DNA of 64,000 bases. Source: Plasmopara viticola (taxonomy: Eukaryota > Oomycota > Peronosporomycetes > Peronosporales > Peronosporaceae). The position numbers were made by a program, and so were the translations under genes. Below, in pieces: positions 23,230 to 33,708 of the stretch; within the stretch, counting starts at the first letter, position 1, and each line of letters begins with the position of its first letter. The DNA lies in contig MBPM02000085.1 of the NCBI GenBank assembly GCA_001695595.3, positions 62,001 through 126,000 of the forward strand, read 5' to 3'. The notes beneath the pieces were generated by a model that saw only the letters and a list, made by a program, of their open reading frames with translations, made no database searches and was not told where the DNA came from.

Positions 23230-23493
23230 TGTTAATTGTTTGAGGCCGGAAGGTAAGGGAGGCTGAAGAAGCGAAGTGAAGGGTCGTTTGCGTTGACGCG
23301 AAGACCCTTGACTGAGAGGAAGTAAATTTGGAAGTGATTGATTTATTGGGGTTTAAAGTCCTACAACTCGTAACCACTCCTTCTACATAACGTAATTACC
23401 TTAAACCGTAAAAAGTAAAATCTATGTTGAACCGCGGTTCGGATTGGACCGAATTGGGTTGTGTACATTACCTGAAACCCATAACCCTCAATA
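23230..23493 (-). repeat. 5' LTR of element D (264 bp)
   Basis: On the minus strand it runs TATTGAGGG ... TTAACA, followed by the PBS at 23218-23229. Beyond it, F2 sequence (fragment G) begins at 23494, so GCGAT (23494-23498) is one side of D's target site. The other side is lost. Confidence 0.92.
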
Positions 23494-23711
23494 GCGATAT
23501 GGCTTAAAGCATTCCTGTGCGAGCTTGGTGAAATGAAGAGCAACGAGCCTGTCAAGATTTACGAAGACAATCAAGGCTCGATTGCGCTTGCCAAGAACCC
23601 CGAGTTCCACAAGCGTACCAAGCACATCGACATTCGCTATCACTTTGTTCGGGAGAAGGTTGAAGATGGTCAAGTGGTCCTGCAATACTGTTCGACTAAA
23701 GACATGAAGGC
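23494..23711 (+). pseudogene. F2 RNase H fragment G
   Basis: In-frame F2 RNase H reading [40 protein letters not shown] and [19 protein letters not shown]. It is closest to element L. The left side is cut by insertion of D. The right side ends at DMKA, where it meets the minus-strand fragment H over a shared GCG. Confidence 0.88.
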
Positions 23712-24620
23712 GTTTTCATTTTCCGAGCGGTCGAAATCAGCTGTATCGGTCTCGTCAAATACAGCTTCTGATGACTCGGTACTTGGTATCTTGTCGTCAA
23801 AAGTATCTTCCATAAAATTTTCGTCCCGACTCAATAGAACGCGACCGCTACCGATTTCTTCAAACCTATACGCCTTTTCATGTTCTGAATAGCCAAGAAA
23901 ACGGCACCGAGTCGAACGAGCATCAAATTTGGATCGTTTCTCTTTAGGAACTGAGACGTAAGCATGGCAGCCGAATACCTTCAAATTTGCCAACAAAGGC
24001 TTCTTGCCAGTCCACATCTGAAACGGTGACGCATCATGATCAACAGCTCGTGTCGAACATCGGTTGCGAAGAAACGCAGCAGTTAAACAGCTTCACCCCA
24101 ATAAGTTTTTGGCAGACCAGCGTGCTCCAGCATACACCGTCCACATTCAACAAGTGTACAATTCATGCGTTCTGTGACTTCTTTCATTTGTGGCGTGTTA
24201 GGTGGCGTAAAATTCTGTAAGATGCCACGCTCTGCACGAAACTTTGCCATTGTTCCAGAAGTGTACTCGCCACCATTATCACAACAAAGTGATTTAACGC
24301 GCATGTTCGTCTGGTTTTCGGCCATCGCAACAAAAGTAGCAAACTTGTCGGCAACCTCGGACTTGTTTCGTAGCAAGTACACAGCACAGTAATGCGACTT
24401 CTCATCGATAAAAGTAGCAAAATAGCACTTGCCACTGAATGTCGCCGTTTGCATGGGTCCACACACATCGCTGTGAATGACTTCAACAGGTTTCTCTGCC
24501 TGATTGGGTGAAGACTTCATGTAGCTCACCCGCGTCTGCTTGCCAAGAGCGCATCCTTTGCACAGCTCCCACTTGTTAACAGACTTCAGGTCAATACCTG
24601 ATCCACAGCCTTTTGCAACA
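23709..24620 (-). pseudogene. F2 integrase fragment H (array-type, catalytic Asp intact)
   Basis: Minus-strand integrase almost identical to the tandem-array unit: KGCALGKQTRVSYMKSSPN, HSDVCGPMQTATFSGK, CCDNGGEYTSGTMAK, CTLVECGRCMLEHAGLPKTY, HAYVSVPKEKRSKFDARS. The second catalytic residue is Asp (CCDNGG), whereas all six array units have His. H therefore shows the pre-mutation state of this subfamily. There is a frame disturbance near 24085. It is cut on the right by the LTR of I and on the left by the junction with G. Confidence 0.88.
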
Positions 24621-24965
24621 TGTTGGCATTTTGAAGTGGAGGAGTGGAGGAGCGAAGCTTGCGGTGAGCGAAGAGCGAAGAAGGCACTTGCGGTGTTGAA
24701 TGAAGATTCGAAAGTGAGTTTATTAATTTGGTCCTTAGTTCACAACTCCTTGCTACATCGAAGCCATTCAATTATCTAAGCCAATCAGAGGAACTTACCA
24801 TCCGGGCGCAAGCATCTTCCCATCCGGGCGCAATCATCTTGAGTGCGCCTGTCCATGTGTCTATTCATGACGTCATCGTTGTTTGCTTGAAACGTCGGAC
24901 AGCCGCTCGTATTGGACAGCCTTGGAAACCGGAATAAAATTGAGGGAAACCGATTACCTTTAGTA
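24621..24965 (-). repeat. LTR of element I, mosaic (345 bp)
   Basis: On the minus strand it runs TACTAAAGG ... CAACA. The right part (24718-24965; U3) matches the C/J LTR, with GCGCCCGGATGG repeats. The left part (24621-24717; R/U5) matches the E LTR (GAGCGAAGAGCGAAGAAGG). The switch lies at AAGTGA, the Inr region. CAACA (24616-24620) precedes it as a candidate target duplication. Confidence 0.88.
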
Positions 24966-24972
24966 CTCCCCC

Positions 24973-25557
24973 TCAATACGAGCACGCGTGAATTCCGAGA
25001 GCCCTCATCAGGTCGGCATGGCGTGGTCCTGGAAGTGCCTTCGTCATGATGTCTGCCAACATGACGGCTGTCTCGCAGTACTCCAGCTTGACTTCATCGC
25101 GGATGTGATGGTACTTGATGTCGATGTGCTTGGCACGTCCATGGTTTACTGGATTCTTCGTCATCTTGATGCATGACTGATTGTCTTCGAATATCTTAAA
25201 TTCCGGCGTGGTCTTATTAGCAGCCGTCAGAATCTCGTACAGAAGATGATGGTACCACTTGCCTTCTTGTATAGCTAGACTCAAAGCGATGTACTCCGCT
25301 TCGCTGGTAGAAAGCGATACGCTTGATTGCTTCTTGCTTCCCCAACTGATGGGTGCTCCCATCAATATGAATGCGTAGCCTGAAGTCGACTTGCGGTCGG
25401 AGTGGTCGCCTGCCCAGTCTGCGTCCGAGTATGCGCGAAAGTCAATCTTGCTCCCGGGCCTAAAACAGAGTCCATGCGACGTGGTTCCTTGTAGGAAGCG
25501 AAGAATCCTCTTGACTGCAGTCCGATGCCCGTCTCGAGGGTTTTCCATAAACCGCGT
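24973..25557 (-). pseudogene. RNase H end of element I
   Basis: About 190 codons: RFMENPRDGHRTAVKRILRF, YSDADWAGDHSDRKSTSG, STSEAEYIALSLAIQEGKW, FEDNQSCIKMTKNPVNHG, LADIMTKALPGPRH, with a stop at the polypurine tract next to the LTR. Relative to E there is an in-frame loss of a few codons in IRDEV-KLEYC. It is cut at 25557, where element J begins on the opposite strand. Confidence 0.88.
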
Positions 25558-28355
25558 CGACTTACACGCGCGTATGGGTCATGCTCCAGTCGACGTGCTT
25601 CGCAAAATGGTGACTACCAACATGATCAAGGATGCATGCGTGCCTATTAAGTCAAGTGGATCAAGTGCATGCCGAGGGTGTCAGCAAGGAAAGATGGTCC
25701 AAAAACCATTCCCAAGCAACCAGGACAAGCGCAGCTACGACACATTTGAGCTGCTCCACTTTGACATCTGTGGGCCCATGGAGACAAACTCTCTCGGCGG
25801 GAGCAAGTATCTCTTGCTAATCGTGGATGAAGCTAGCGGGTGTATGAAGGGTTTCTGCCTGCGCGCCAAGTCCGAAAGCGAGGAATGCGTCAAGAAGTAC
25901 ATCTTGATGGTGCAGACACAGTTCAGCAAGAAGGTCAAGTTTGTACGACACGACGGAGCCCGCGAATTTGCAACAAGCTCGCTTCAAGTTTTCTGCGAAG
26001 ATGAAGGTATCGAGCAGCAAACTACGGTGCCATACGCACACCAGACTAACGGCACAGCGGAGCGCGCCATCAAACCATCGTCACAATCGGCCGCAGCATA
26101 CTGCACCATGCCAAGTTGGACAAGTGTTTTTGGGGTGAAGCTGCTATGGTGGCTATCTACATCAAGAATCGCCTTCCGTCGCCCAAGGTTAGCAACAAGA
26201 CTCCTTTTGAGATCGTGCACAAGTTCAAGCCAAGCGTCAAACATATGCGTGTTTTCGGGTGCCGGACTTACGTTCTCACTCCGAAAGAAAAGCGGCTCAA
26301 GTGGGACCCCAAGGCTCGTGCAGGGATTTTCGTGGGTTACGAAGAGGTGTCCAAGGCTTATAGGGTTTTTGATATTGAGGCTGGACAAGTGGTGATTACT
26401 CGCGATGTCACCTTCGACGAATCAAGTTTCGGCATCTTGGATATGAGTAGTGGTGATCATGAAGATGACGATGATGATTTCGACCTCGACTCGCTAAGCA
26501 TCAATGATCTGGATGCAGCTCATCCGATGATCTTGAAGCAGGCGGAAAAGCGCAAGGAGCGTACAAGTGTGACGAATACTGATCGCAACTCGACAAGCAC
26601 GAACCATGAGCATCACGGAGCTGGACTTGAAGAGGGAAGCGCTCCTGAAGGGTCAAACGAACGTCGAGCCAAGCGCAGATCAGTCGAGCGGACATCACGT
26701 TTTCCCGTGGATGAAGAAGAGAAAGCCACACCGGATGATGACGCTACCCCTCCTGTCTTTTGGCGAGCAAGTGCAAACGCGGTCGAAGCCGGCGATCTGT
26801 CAGAGCCAACGACATTTCAAGATGCTGTTAGCGGGCCTGACCAAGTTCACTGGCGCAAGGCTATCCATGCAGAACTGGACTCGTTGCACCTTCGTGGCGT
26901 GTTTCGAGCCGCTAAACTGCCCACCGGACAGCAAGCCATTGGAACCAAGTGGGTGTTCAAGATTAAGCGCAAGGCCGACGGATCCATTGATAAGTACAAG
27001 GCGCGTCTCGTCGCTAAAGGATTCAAGCAAAAATTTGGCATCGATTATACGGAAACGTTCTCGCCCGTTGTCAAGTATGTGACATTGCAAATGGTGATCA
27101 GTTTGACCAAGTACTTTACGTGGCTTCTGGATCAACTGGATGTGGTGACGGCGTTCCTTTACGGCGTTATGAAAGAAGTCGTGTATTGTATGGTACCCGA
27201 AGGTATGGAGCTTGAAGGTGACCACAACTGTTTGGAATTGGTCAAGGCGATTTACGGCCTGAAGCAAGCTTCGCGCGTATGGAACGAGACGTTTGACGAG
27301 TTTGTATGCTCGATCGGATTTCAAGTGTCCCATTTCGACCCCTGTCTGTACATCAAGGTAACGGACGGCAAGTGTGTACTTTTGCTGGCGTACGTCGATG
27401 ATGTGCTCGTTACCGGCAGCTCGAATGAGCTGATCGCGCCAACAAAGAGTGACTTGAAGATGCGCTTCGAGATGACGGACAGCGGCAAGTGTGCGTTTGT
27501 TTTGGGCATCGAGCTAGTGGACAACGCTGATGGCAGCGTGACAATGTGCCAGCGACGTTACGTGGAGGACATTCTCAAGCGTTTTGGAATGGACGACTGC
27601 AAGGCTGTGATTAGTCCGACGGACATAAGTTTACGACTTGTTTCGAGCAATGTAACATCCAAGGTCAACGCTCCATTTCGTGAAGCAGTGGATGCTCTCA
27701 TGCACTTGGCAACAGCGACACGTCCAGACATCGCTTTTGCTGTTGGCTACGTTTCGCGCTTCATGGAGAACCCACAAGCCGAGCACTGGATTGCAGTTAA
27801 GCGTATTCTACGCTATCTGCAAGGAACCAAGTCACACGGTCTTTGCTTCAAGTCTGGCAACAAGGTGGACTTTCTTGGATATTCCGACGCGGACTGGGCT
27901 GGAGATCATGCTGACCGCAAGTCGACTTCGGGCTATGTGTATTTGCTGATGGGTGCTCCTGTAAGCTGGGGAAGCAAGAAGCAGTCAAGTGTGTCGCTAT
28001 CTAAAGCGAAGCGGAGTACATCGCGCTAAGTCTTGCGATTCAGGAAGGCAAGTGGGTACATCGTCTACTCTGCGAGATTCTAGCTGCAGCGATAGATAAG
28101 TCGGACCCCGAGCTAAAGATCATGGAAGACAACCAGTCGTGTATCAAGATGACGAAGAATCCGGTAAATCATGGTCGGGCCAAGCACATCGACATCAAGT
28201 ATCACCACATTCGTGATGAAGTCAAGCGCGGTGAAGTGAAGTTGGAGTGCTGCGAGACTGCGATCATGCTGGCGGACATCATGACGAAAGGGCTGCCAGA
28301 ACCACGTCATGCCGACCTAATGAAGGCTCTCAGGATTCACGCGTGCTCGTATTGA
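25558..28355 (+). pseudogene. pol: Integrase-RT-RNase H of element J (3' half of C)
   Basis: Begins at [13 protein letters not shown], exactly where C stops, minus 3-4 bases. Integrase ([35 protein letters not shown]) is open until a one-base deletion near 26070. Frame 26116-28029 carries FWGEAAMVAIYIKNRLPSPK, VFGCRTYVLTPKEK, KARLVAKGFKQKFGIDYTE, YVDD at 27391-27402 and DADWAGD at 27886-27906. A two-base deletion near 28001 (SLST-SEAEY) shifts the last part. The RNase H end (EDNQSCIKMTKNP, LADIMTKGLPEPRH) terminates at 28353-28355. Only two small indels separate it from an open pol. Confidence 0.9.
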
Positions 28356-28362
28356 GGGGGAG

Positions 28363-28713
28363 TATTGAAGGTAACCGGTTTCCCTCCGTTTTATTCCGGT
28401 TTCCAAGGCTGTCCAATACGAGCGGCTGTCCAACGGTTCAAACATACAAAGATGACGCCATGGACAGACACACGGACAGGCGCACTCAGGATGATTGCGC
28501 CCGGATGGGAAGATGATTGCGCCCAGATGGTAAGCTCTTTTGATTGGCTCAGATAATTGAATGGCTTAGATGTAGCAAGGAGTTGTGAACTAAGGACCAA
28601 ATTAATAAACTCACTTCCAAATATTCCTTCTTCTACTCAAGTGTCTTCGCTCCGGTTTTCCTCCGCGCAGACTCTTCGGTTTTTCCCCTTCGTCCTCTTC
28701 AGCTCATTCAACA
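28363..28713 (+). repeat. LTR shared by J (3' end) and K (5' end), 351 bp
   Basis: Follows the polypurine tract TTGAGGGGGAG, starts TATTGAAGG and ends CAACA. It is directly followed by a PBS and the gag of K. A single LTR between two internal regions means J and K are a tandem pair. It is nearly identical to the LTR of C. Confidence 0.93.
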
Positions 28714-30721
28714 GGTTATGAGCCCAACGACCATGTCTTCTGCGCACAACGTCTCGGCCAAGATCGCCATCGAGAAATTCAACGGCGACAACTTTGCCAC
28801 GTGGAACCGCTACATGCGTGGCGTGTTCCTGACCAAGTCGGTATAGCACGTAGTCAACCGGGAGGTGACTCCGACCTTCGCCGACGCACGTGCTGCGGAC
28901 GAGTATGTCAAGACCAGCAACGTTGCTTTTGGTCTGATGCTCTTGCATATGGAGGCCGACTACCATCACGTGGTTGATGACTGCGAGGAAGCGTGGGTCG
29001 CGTGGCAGCGTATCAAGACACTTTACGGTGGATCACAGAAGGCTGGGCGCATCTACTTGAAGCGTCAACTCTTCAGTATGGAGATGGCGGAAGGCGACAA
29101 CGTCATGCACCACTGCAACGAAGTTCTCAACATCAGCGCCAAGCTCAGCAGTATTGGTGCCAAGATGGAGGATGAAGATGTTGCGATCTGCTTGCTGCGG
29201 AGTCTCCCTAAAAGTTTTGAGGACGTTGTTCTTAACTTGGAGATTAGCAACGCGGAACTGCGGACGCAAGACGTTGTGAAAGTGCTCACGAATGAGCAAA
29301 TCAAGCGTCAAAGTGCAAAGACTCCGGTGGTTAAGACTGAAGATGCAGTGAAGGCATTTAGTGCTGAGCGTGAGTCTCGCCAATGCACATACTGTGGAAA
29401 ATTGGGGCACTCCGTGGAGAGGTGCTGGACCAAGCAAAAAGACGATAATCGAGGTGCTCGACGCGGCGGCCAAGCTCGTGGACGCGGAGCCAACAATATC
29501 TACTATCGACCCAATGATGATTACGAGTACGACCGTGTTGCGTTTGCTGTATCGCTGGAATGTGGACTTTCAAGTGGCAAGAATATGCCAGGGATGTGGG
29601 CGATTGACAGTGGTGCTACTCATCACATCTGCAACAACAAGGCCAAGTTCGTCATGCTGAATGAGCAAGATAAAGGCGAGCTATCGGTGGCTGACGGCAA
29701 CAAGGCCGAGATCAAGGGCGTTGGCACCATCATTGAACGAGTGGTTCTGTCCGATGGTGAAGAACGCGACATCGAAATCAAGGATGCATTATACGTGCCG
29801 ATGATGAACAAGAACCTGCTATCAGTACCTCAGATCAACAAAAGTGGCAAGTTTAAAGTGGTGTTTGATGGCGCACACATGCACATTGCACGGAAATCTT
29901 CGCATCAAGTGGTGGCCACAGCAGATCTTGTGGATGGACTATATTGGCTTCGTACGGCTCAGCGCTCGGCAAATGCGACTACACGTGGAAACAGTGGTGT
30001 CGACTTACACGCGCGTATGGCTCATGCTCCAGTCGACGTGCTTCGCAAAATGGTGACTACCAACATGATCAAGGATGCATGCGTGCCTATTAAGTCAAGT
30101 GGATCAAGTGCATGCCGAGGGTGTCAGCAAGGGAAGATGGTCCAAAAACCATTCCCAAGCAACCAGGACAAGCGCAGCTACGACACATTTGAGCTGCTCC
30201 ACTTTGACATCTGTGGCCCATGGAGACAAACTCTCTCGGCGGGAGCAAGTATCTCTTGCTAATCGTGGATGAAGCTAGCGGGTGTATGAAGGGTTTCTGC
30301 CTGCGCGCCAAGTCCGAAAGCGAGGAATGCGTCAAGAAGTACATCTTGATGGTGCAGACACAGTTCAGCAAGAAGGTCAAGTTTGTACGACACGACGGAG
30401 CCCGCGAATTTGCAACAAGCTCGCTTCAAGTTTTCTACGAAGATGAAGGTATCGAGCAGCAAACTACAATGCCATACGCACACCAGACTAACGGCACAGC
30501 GGAGCGCGCCATCAGAACCATCGTCACAATCGGCCGCAGCATACTGCACCATGCCAAGTTAGACAAGTGTTTTTGGGGTGAAGCTGCTATGGTGGCTATC
30601 TACATCAAGAATCGCCTTCCGTCGCCCAAGGCTAGCAACAAGACTCCTTTTGAGATCGTGCACAAGTTCAAGCCAAGCGTCAAACATATGCGTGTTTTCG
30701 GGTGCCGGACTTACGTTCTCA
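28714..30721 (+). pseudogene. gag-pol: Gag-protease-integrase of element K, 3'-truncated
   Basis: PBS at 28714, ATG at 28718 (MSPTTMSS). TAG replaces Trp at 28844-28846, then the frame is open from 28865. CCHC knuckle 29384-29425; protease Asp-Ser-Gly 29606-29614 (AIDSGATHH). It reads straight into integrase ([14 protein letters not shown]). A one-base deletion in a G-run near 30213 (CGPM to CGPW) shifts the frame, and integrase continues at 30220-30721 to VFGCRTYVLT, where the LTR of L interrupts it. K spans the C/J junction sequence intact (GGAAACAGTGGTGTCGAC) and so shows what C and J once were. Confidence 0.9.
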
Positions 30722-31055
30722 CGTTGAAAAGGTCGAAGTGAGCACTAGTTGGCAAAATGCAAAGTAAATATATTGAATGGTCCTTAGTTCGCAACTACAT
30801 GCTACCTCTAAGCCAATGATTTGTCTAAGCCAATCAGAATGACTCACCGTCCGGGCGCAATCATCATCCCATCCGGGCGCAATCATCTTCCCATCACGAA
30901 ACCGATCTTTTGCCCATCTTGAACCCGCTCCCTAAGTCAGTCATCAACTGATTGCAGATACCGGTACTTACCGGTATGAAGTCGCTGGTCGAGGCATTTC
31001 TTTCACGGCATCTTCGACAACACCAGTATCTTGTCGAGGCGCATTCTTGTCAACA
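30722..31055 (-). repeat. 3' LTR of element L (~334 bp)
   Basis: The minus-strand start TGTTGACAAG follows the polypurine tract GAGTCGAGTGGGAG (31056-31069). The left end reads CGTTG where TGTTG is expected, so that boundary is uncertain by 2-3 bases. It has two ~22-bp GCGCCCGGATGG-type repeats. The pol stop is near 30968, 88 bases inside the LTR. Confidence 0.87.
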
Positions 31056-33303
31056 CTCCCACTCGACTCGGCAGTCCTTGAACCTTGTATCCCAAGCATG
31101 TTGCGAAGAAGCTCAAACTGCACTGCTGGGATTGGCTTGGTCATCATGTCCGCCTTCATGTCTTTAGTCGAACAGTATTGCAGGACCACTTGACCATCTT
31201 CAACCTTCTCCCGAACAAAGTGATAGCGAATGTCGATGTGCTTGGTACGCTTGTGGAACTCGGGGTTCTTGGCAAGCGCAATCGAGCCTTGATTGTCTTC
31301 GTAAATCTTGACAGGCTCGTTGCTCTTCATTTCATCAAGCTCGCATAGGAATGCTTTAAGCCAAATCGCCTCTTGAACAGCTTCTGTCAGCGCCATGTAC
31401 TCTGCCTCCGTTGACGAGAGCGCAACCGTCCTTTGTTTCTTGCTTCTCCAGCTGATGCACCCTGAATTCATTGTAAACGCGAAACCACTTGTACTTCGTC
31501 GAGTATCAGCATCGCCAGCCCAGTCCGCGTCAGAAAAACCTTGCAGCTTGTCCTTGCTTGATTTGTCGAGCTTGATTCCATGTGTAGTCGTGCCTTGAAT
31601 GTACCGAAACACGCGCTTGAGAGCTTGCCAATGCGTAGGGCATGGATCAGCAGCAAATTGAGAAAGAACTCCCACTGCAGCGGCGAGGTCCGGCCGCGTC
31701 CCGACCATGAGATACATGAGGCACCCAACCGCATTTCGGTACGGAACATTTGCCATCGTTGTACTGTGCTGGCAGCCGCCCTCGCACATTGTCTTCGTCA
31801 GCTTGAGGCCAGGCTCTTGGGGTGTCTTGACCGGGTTGCTGTTCACCATGCCGAACTTTGTCAAAATGTCTTTGGCGAACTTGGTCTGACGCATTGCCAC
31901 AATACCAGCAGAACGATCCTGTTCAATTTCGATGCCCAGGAAATACTTGAGATCACCTAAGTCAGTCATTTCGAAACGCTCGCTTAGTGCTTGCTTAGTT
32001 GACTTGAGCATCCTGTCGTCACTGCTCGCGAGAACTAAATCATCAACGTAAAGAGCCACAAAAATCATGTGCTGGTCATCTCGCTTCACGTACACACAAT
32101 GATCGGCTTCGCACTTCTTGAATCCCAGCATAATCATGAACTTGTCAATCGTCTGATTCCACATACGAGGTGACTGTTTCAATCCGTAAAGCGACCGCTT
32201 GAGCTGACAAACATGATCTGGCTGGCGTTCGTCCTCGTAACCTTGTGGCTGAACCATGTAAATGTCTTCATCGAGAGACCTATTCAAGAAGGCTGTCTTG
32301 ACATCCATCTGGTGCACTTTAAGTCCGTACTTGGCTGTCAAACTGAGGAGAATCCGTATTGAAGTAAACTTGGCCACCGGTGCAAATGTTTCATCATAGT
32401 CGATACCGTGCTTTTGCGAAAATCCTTTGGCGACAAGTCGAGCCTTGAATCGCTCGATCCCTCCTGCTTGATTCTCCTTGACTCGAAACACCAATCGACA
32501 GCCAATAGCTTTTCGTCCTTGAGGCAACGGTACCAACGACCATGTCTTGTTTTTGCGGAGGGAGTCGATTTCCGAGTCGCATGCCTCTTTCCACTTGGCC
32601 GCGTTGCTAGATTCCATTGCCGACTTGTACGTAGTTGGCACTTCTCCCACTGATTCTACAACAAAGGCCGCTTCAAAATCGCCATCCCCGTGAGCCACTG
32701 CTGACATCTCGTCCAGTGACATCTGTGGTCGGCTTTGGCGCTTGGGCCTTGGGGAGTCTGCAACCTTCTCTAGCGATCGCGACCGCTGAATGCGCTTGCT
32801 TCCTGGTTCGACCTCCACATCCGGAGCCGAAACTTCTTCTTGCTCTCAGTCAGTCCCGTTAGATCCTGCCGAACAATCGCTTGCATCATCTTGAATAATC
32901 ACTTCATTGCTGTCATAACTTCGTCTCCCACTGTCGAAGACATCCTTCATGAACTGTGCGTCGCGGCTCACAAATACTCGACCACTCACAATTTCTTCAA
33001 AGCGGTACGCTTTTTCGTGATCCGAGTAACCAAGAAATCGGCACCGCACCGATCGAGCATCAAACTTGGTCCGTTTTTCCTTCGGCACTTGAACGTACGC
33101 GTGGCAACCAAAAGCCTTAAGGTTTGCCAGAAGCGGTTTCTTGCCGGTCCAAATTTGATGAGGTGACATGTCGGACTTGATAGCGCGCGTTGGGCACCGA
33201 TTTCATAGGAAAGTGGCAGTCATGACGGCTTCACCCCAGTAAGACTTCGGCAAGTTGGCGTGCTCTAGCATACAGCGAGCGCATTCCACAAGCGTCCGAT
33301 TCA
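30968..33303 (-). pseudogene. pol: Integrase C-terminus, RT and RNase H of element L
   Basis: The integrase end (RTLVECARCMLEHANLPKSY) has a stop in TFL-NRC near 33205. The C-terminal domain and linker end at a TGA near 32847. Then 616 codons are open (32818-30968): KNKTWSLVPLPQGRKAIGCR, KARLVAKGFSQKHGIDYDE, YVDD at 32039-32050, DADWAGD near 31510, [18 protein letters not shown] and the LTR-encoded tail (PRPATSYR). RNase H keeps the Asp of EDN. Confidence 0.9.
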
Positions 33304-33611
33304 TGAAGAAGCTCGAGTGTGCACTAGTTGGTAAAATGCAAAGTGAATATATTTAAAAGGTCCTTAGTTCGCAACTACATGCTACCTCTAAGCCAATGAT
33401 TTATCTAAGCCAATCAGAACAACTCACCATCCGGGCGCAATCATCTTCCCATCTGGGCGCAATCACATCCCGAAACCGATCTTTTGCCCATCTTGAACCC
33501 GCTCCCTCAGTCAGTCAACAACTGATTGCAGATACCGGTACTTACCGATATGTAGTCGCTAATCGAGGCGTCTGTCTGCCAACATCTTCGACAAGAGTCG
33601 TATCTCCAACA
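33304..33611 (-). repeat. Inverted array-type LTR, left arm (308 bp)
   Basis: Full length for this subfamily (TGTTGGAGAT ... CTTCTTCA on the minus strand), the same 308 bp as the inner array LTRs. No polypurine tract or internal region follows on its minus-strand upstream side, so it is not part of a normal element. Confidence 0.9.
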
Positions 33612-33708
33612 ACAGACGCCTCGATTAGCGACTACATGGCGTCTGTCTGCCAACATCTTCGACAAGAGTCGTATCTCCAACAACAGACGCCTCGATTAGC
33701 GACTACAT
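33567..33708. repeat. 71-bp direct duplication at the palindrome centre
   Basis: Two identical units, 33567-33637 and 33638-33708. Each consists of LTR bases 45 to 1 read on the minus strand, then LTR bases 37 to 62 on the plus strand. The same strand switch therefore occurs twice with identical endpoints. Confidence 0.92.

Larger units (their letters stand above)
9611..23493 (-). mobile_element. Copia element D (F1c), host of nested elements E and F
   Basis: Once E (10091-14738) and F (16318-20979) are removed, the three remaining segments (9611-10090, 14739-16317, 20980-23493) join into one collinear minus-strand F1 element with 3' LTR, pol, gag and 5' LTR. The joins are exact at the protein level (ELKILDDNQ across E; the TTNF linker motif across F). 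The 5' LTR is 264 bp. The 3' LTR keeps 237 bp because C is inserted at its end. D itself sits in an F2 element, of which G (23494-23711) remains on the right. Confidence 0.92.
30722..33303 (-). mobile_element. Copia element L (F2), 5'-truncated
   Basis: 3' LTR and pol back to the middle of integrase on the minus strand. It is inserted in the integrase of K on the left. On the right it ends at 33303 in the sequence for NRTLVE, immediately before the LTR palindrome. It is closely similar to M (VDKNAPRQDTG tail, 334-bp LTR). Confidence 0.9.

Noticed and set aside
25391..26395. A 334-codon + strand ORF crossing the I/J junction as one protein
   Set aside because: The first ~55 codons are antisense to I. 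Only the part from 25558 is integrase of J.
33567..33708. CRISPR-like repeat
   Set aside because: There are only two adjacent 71-bp copies with no spacers, and both parts are LTR sequence.
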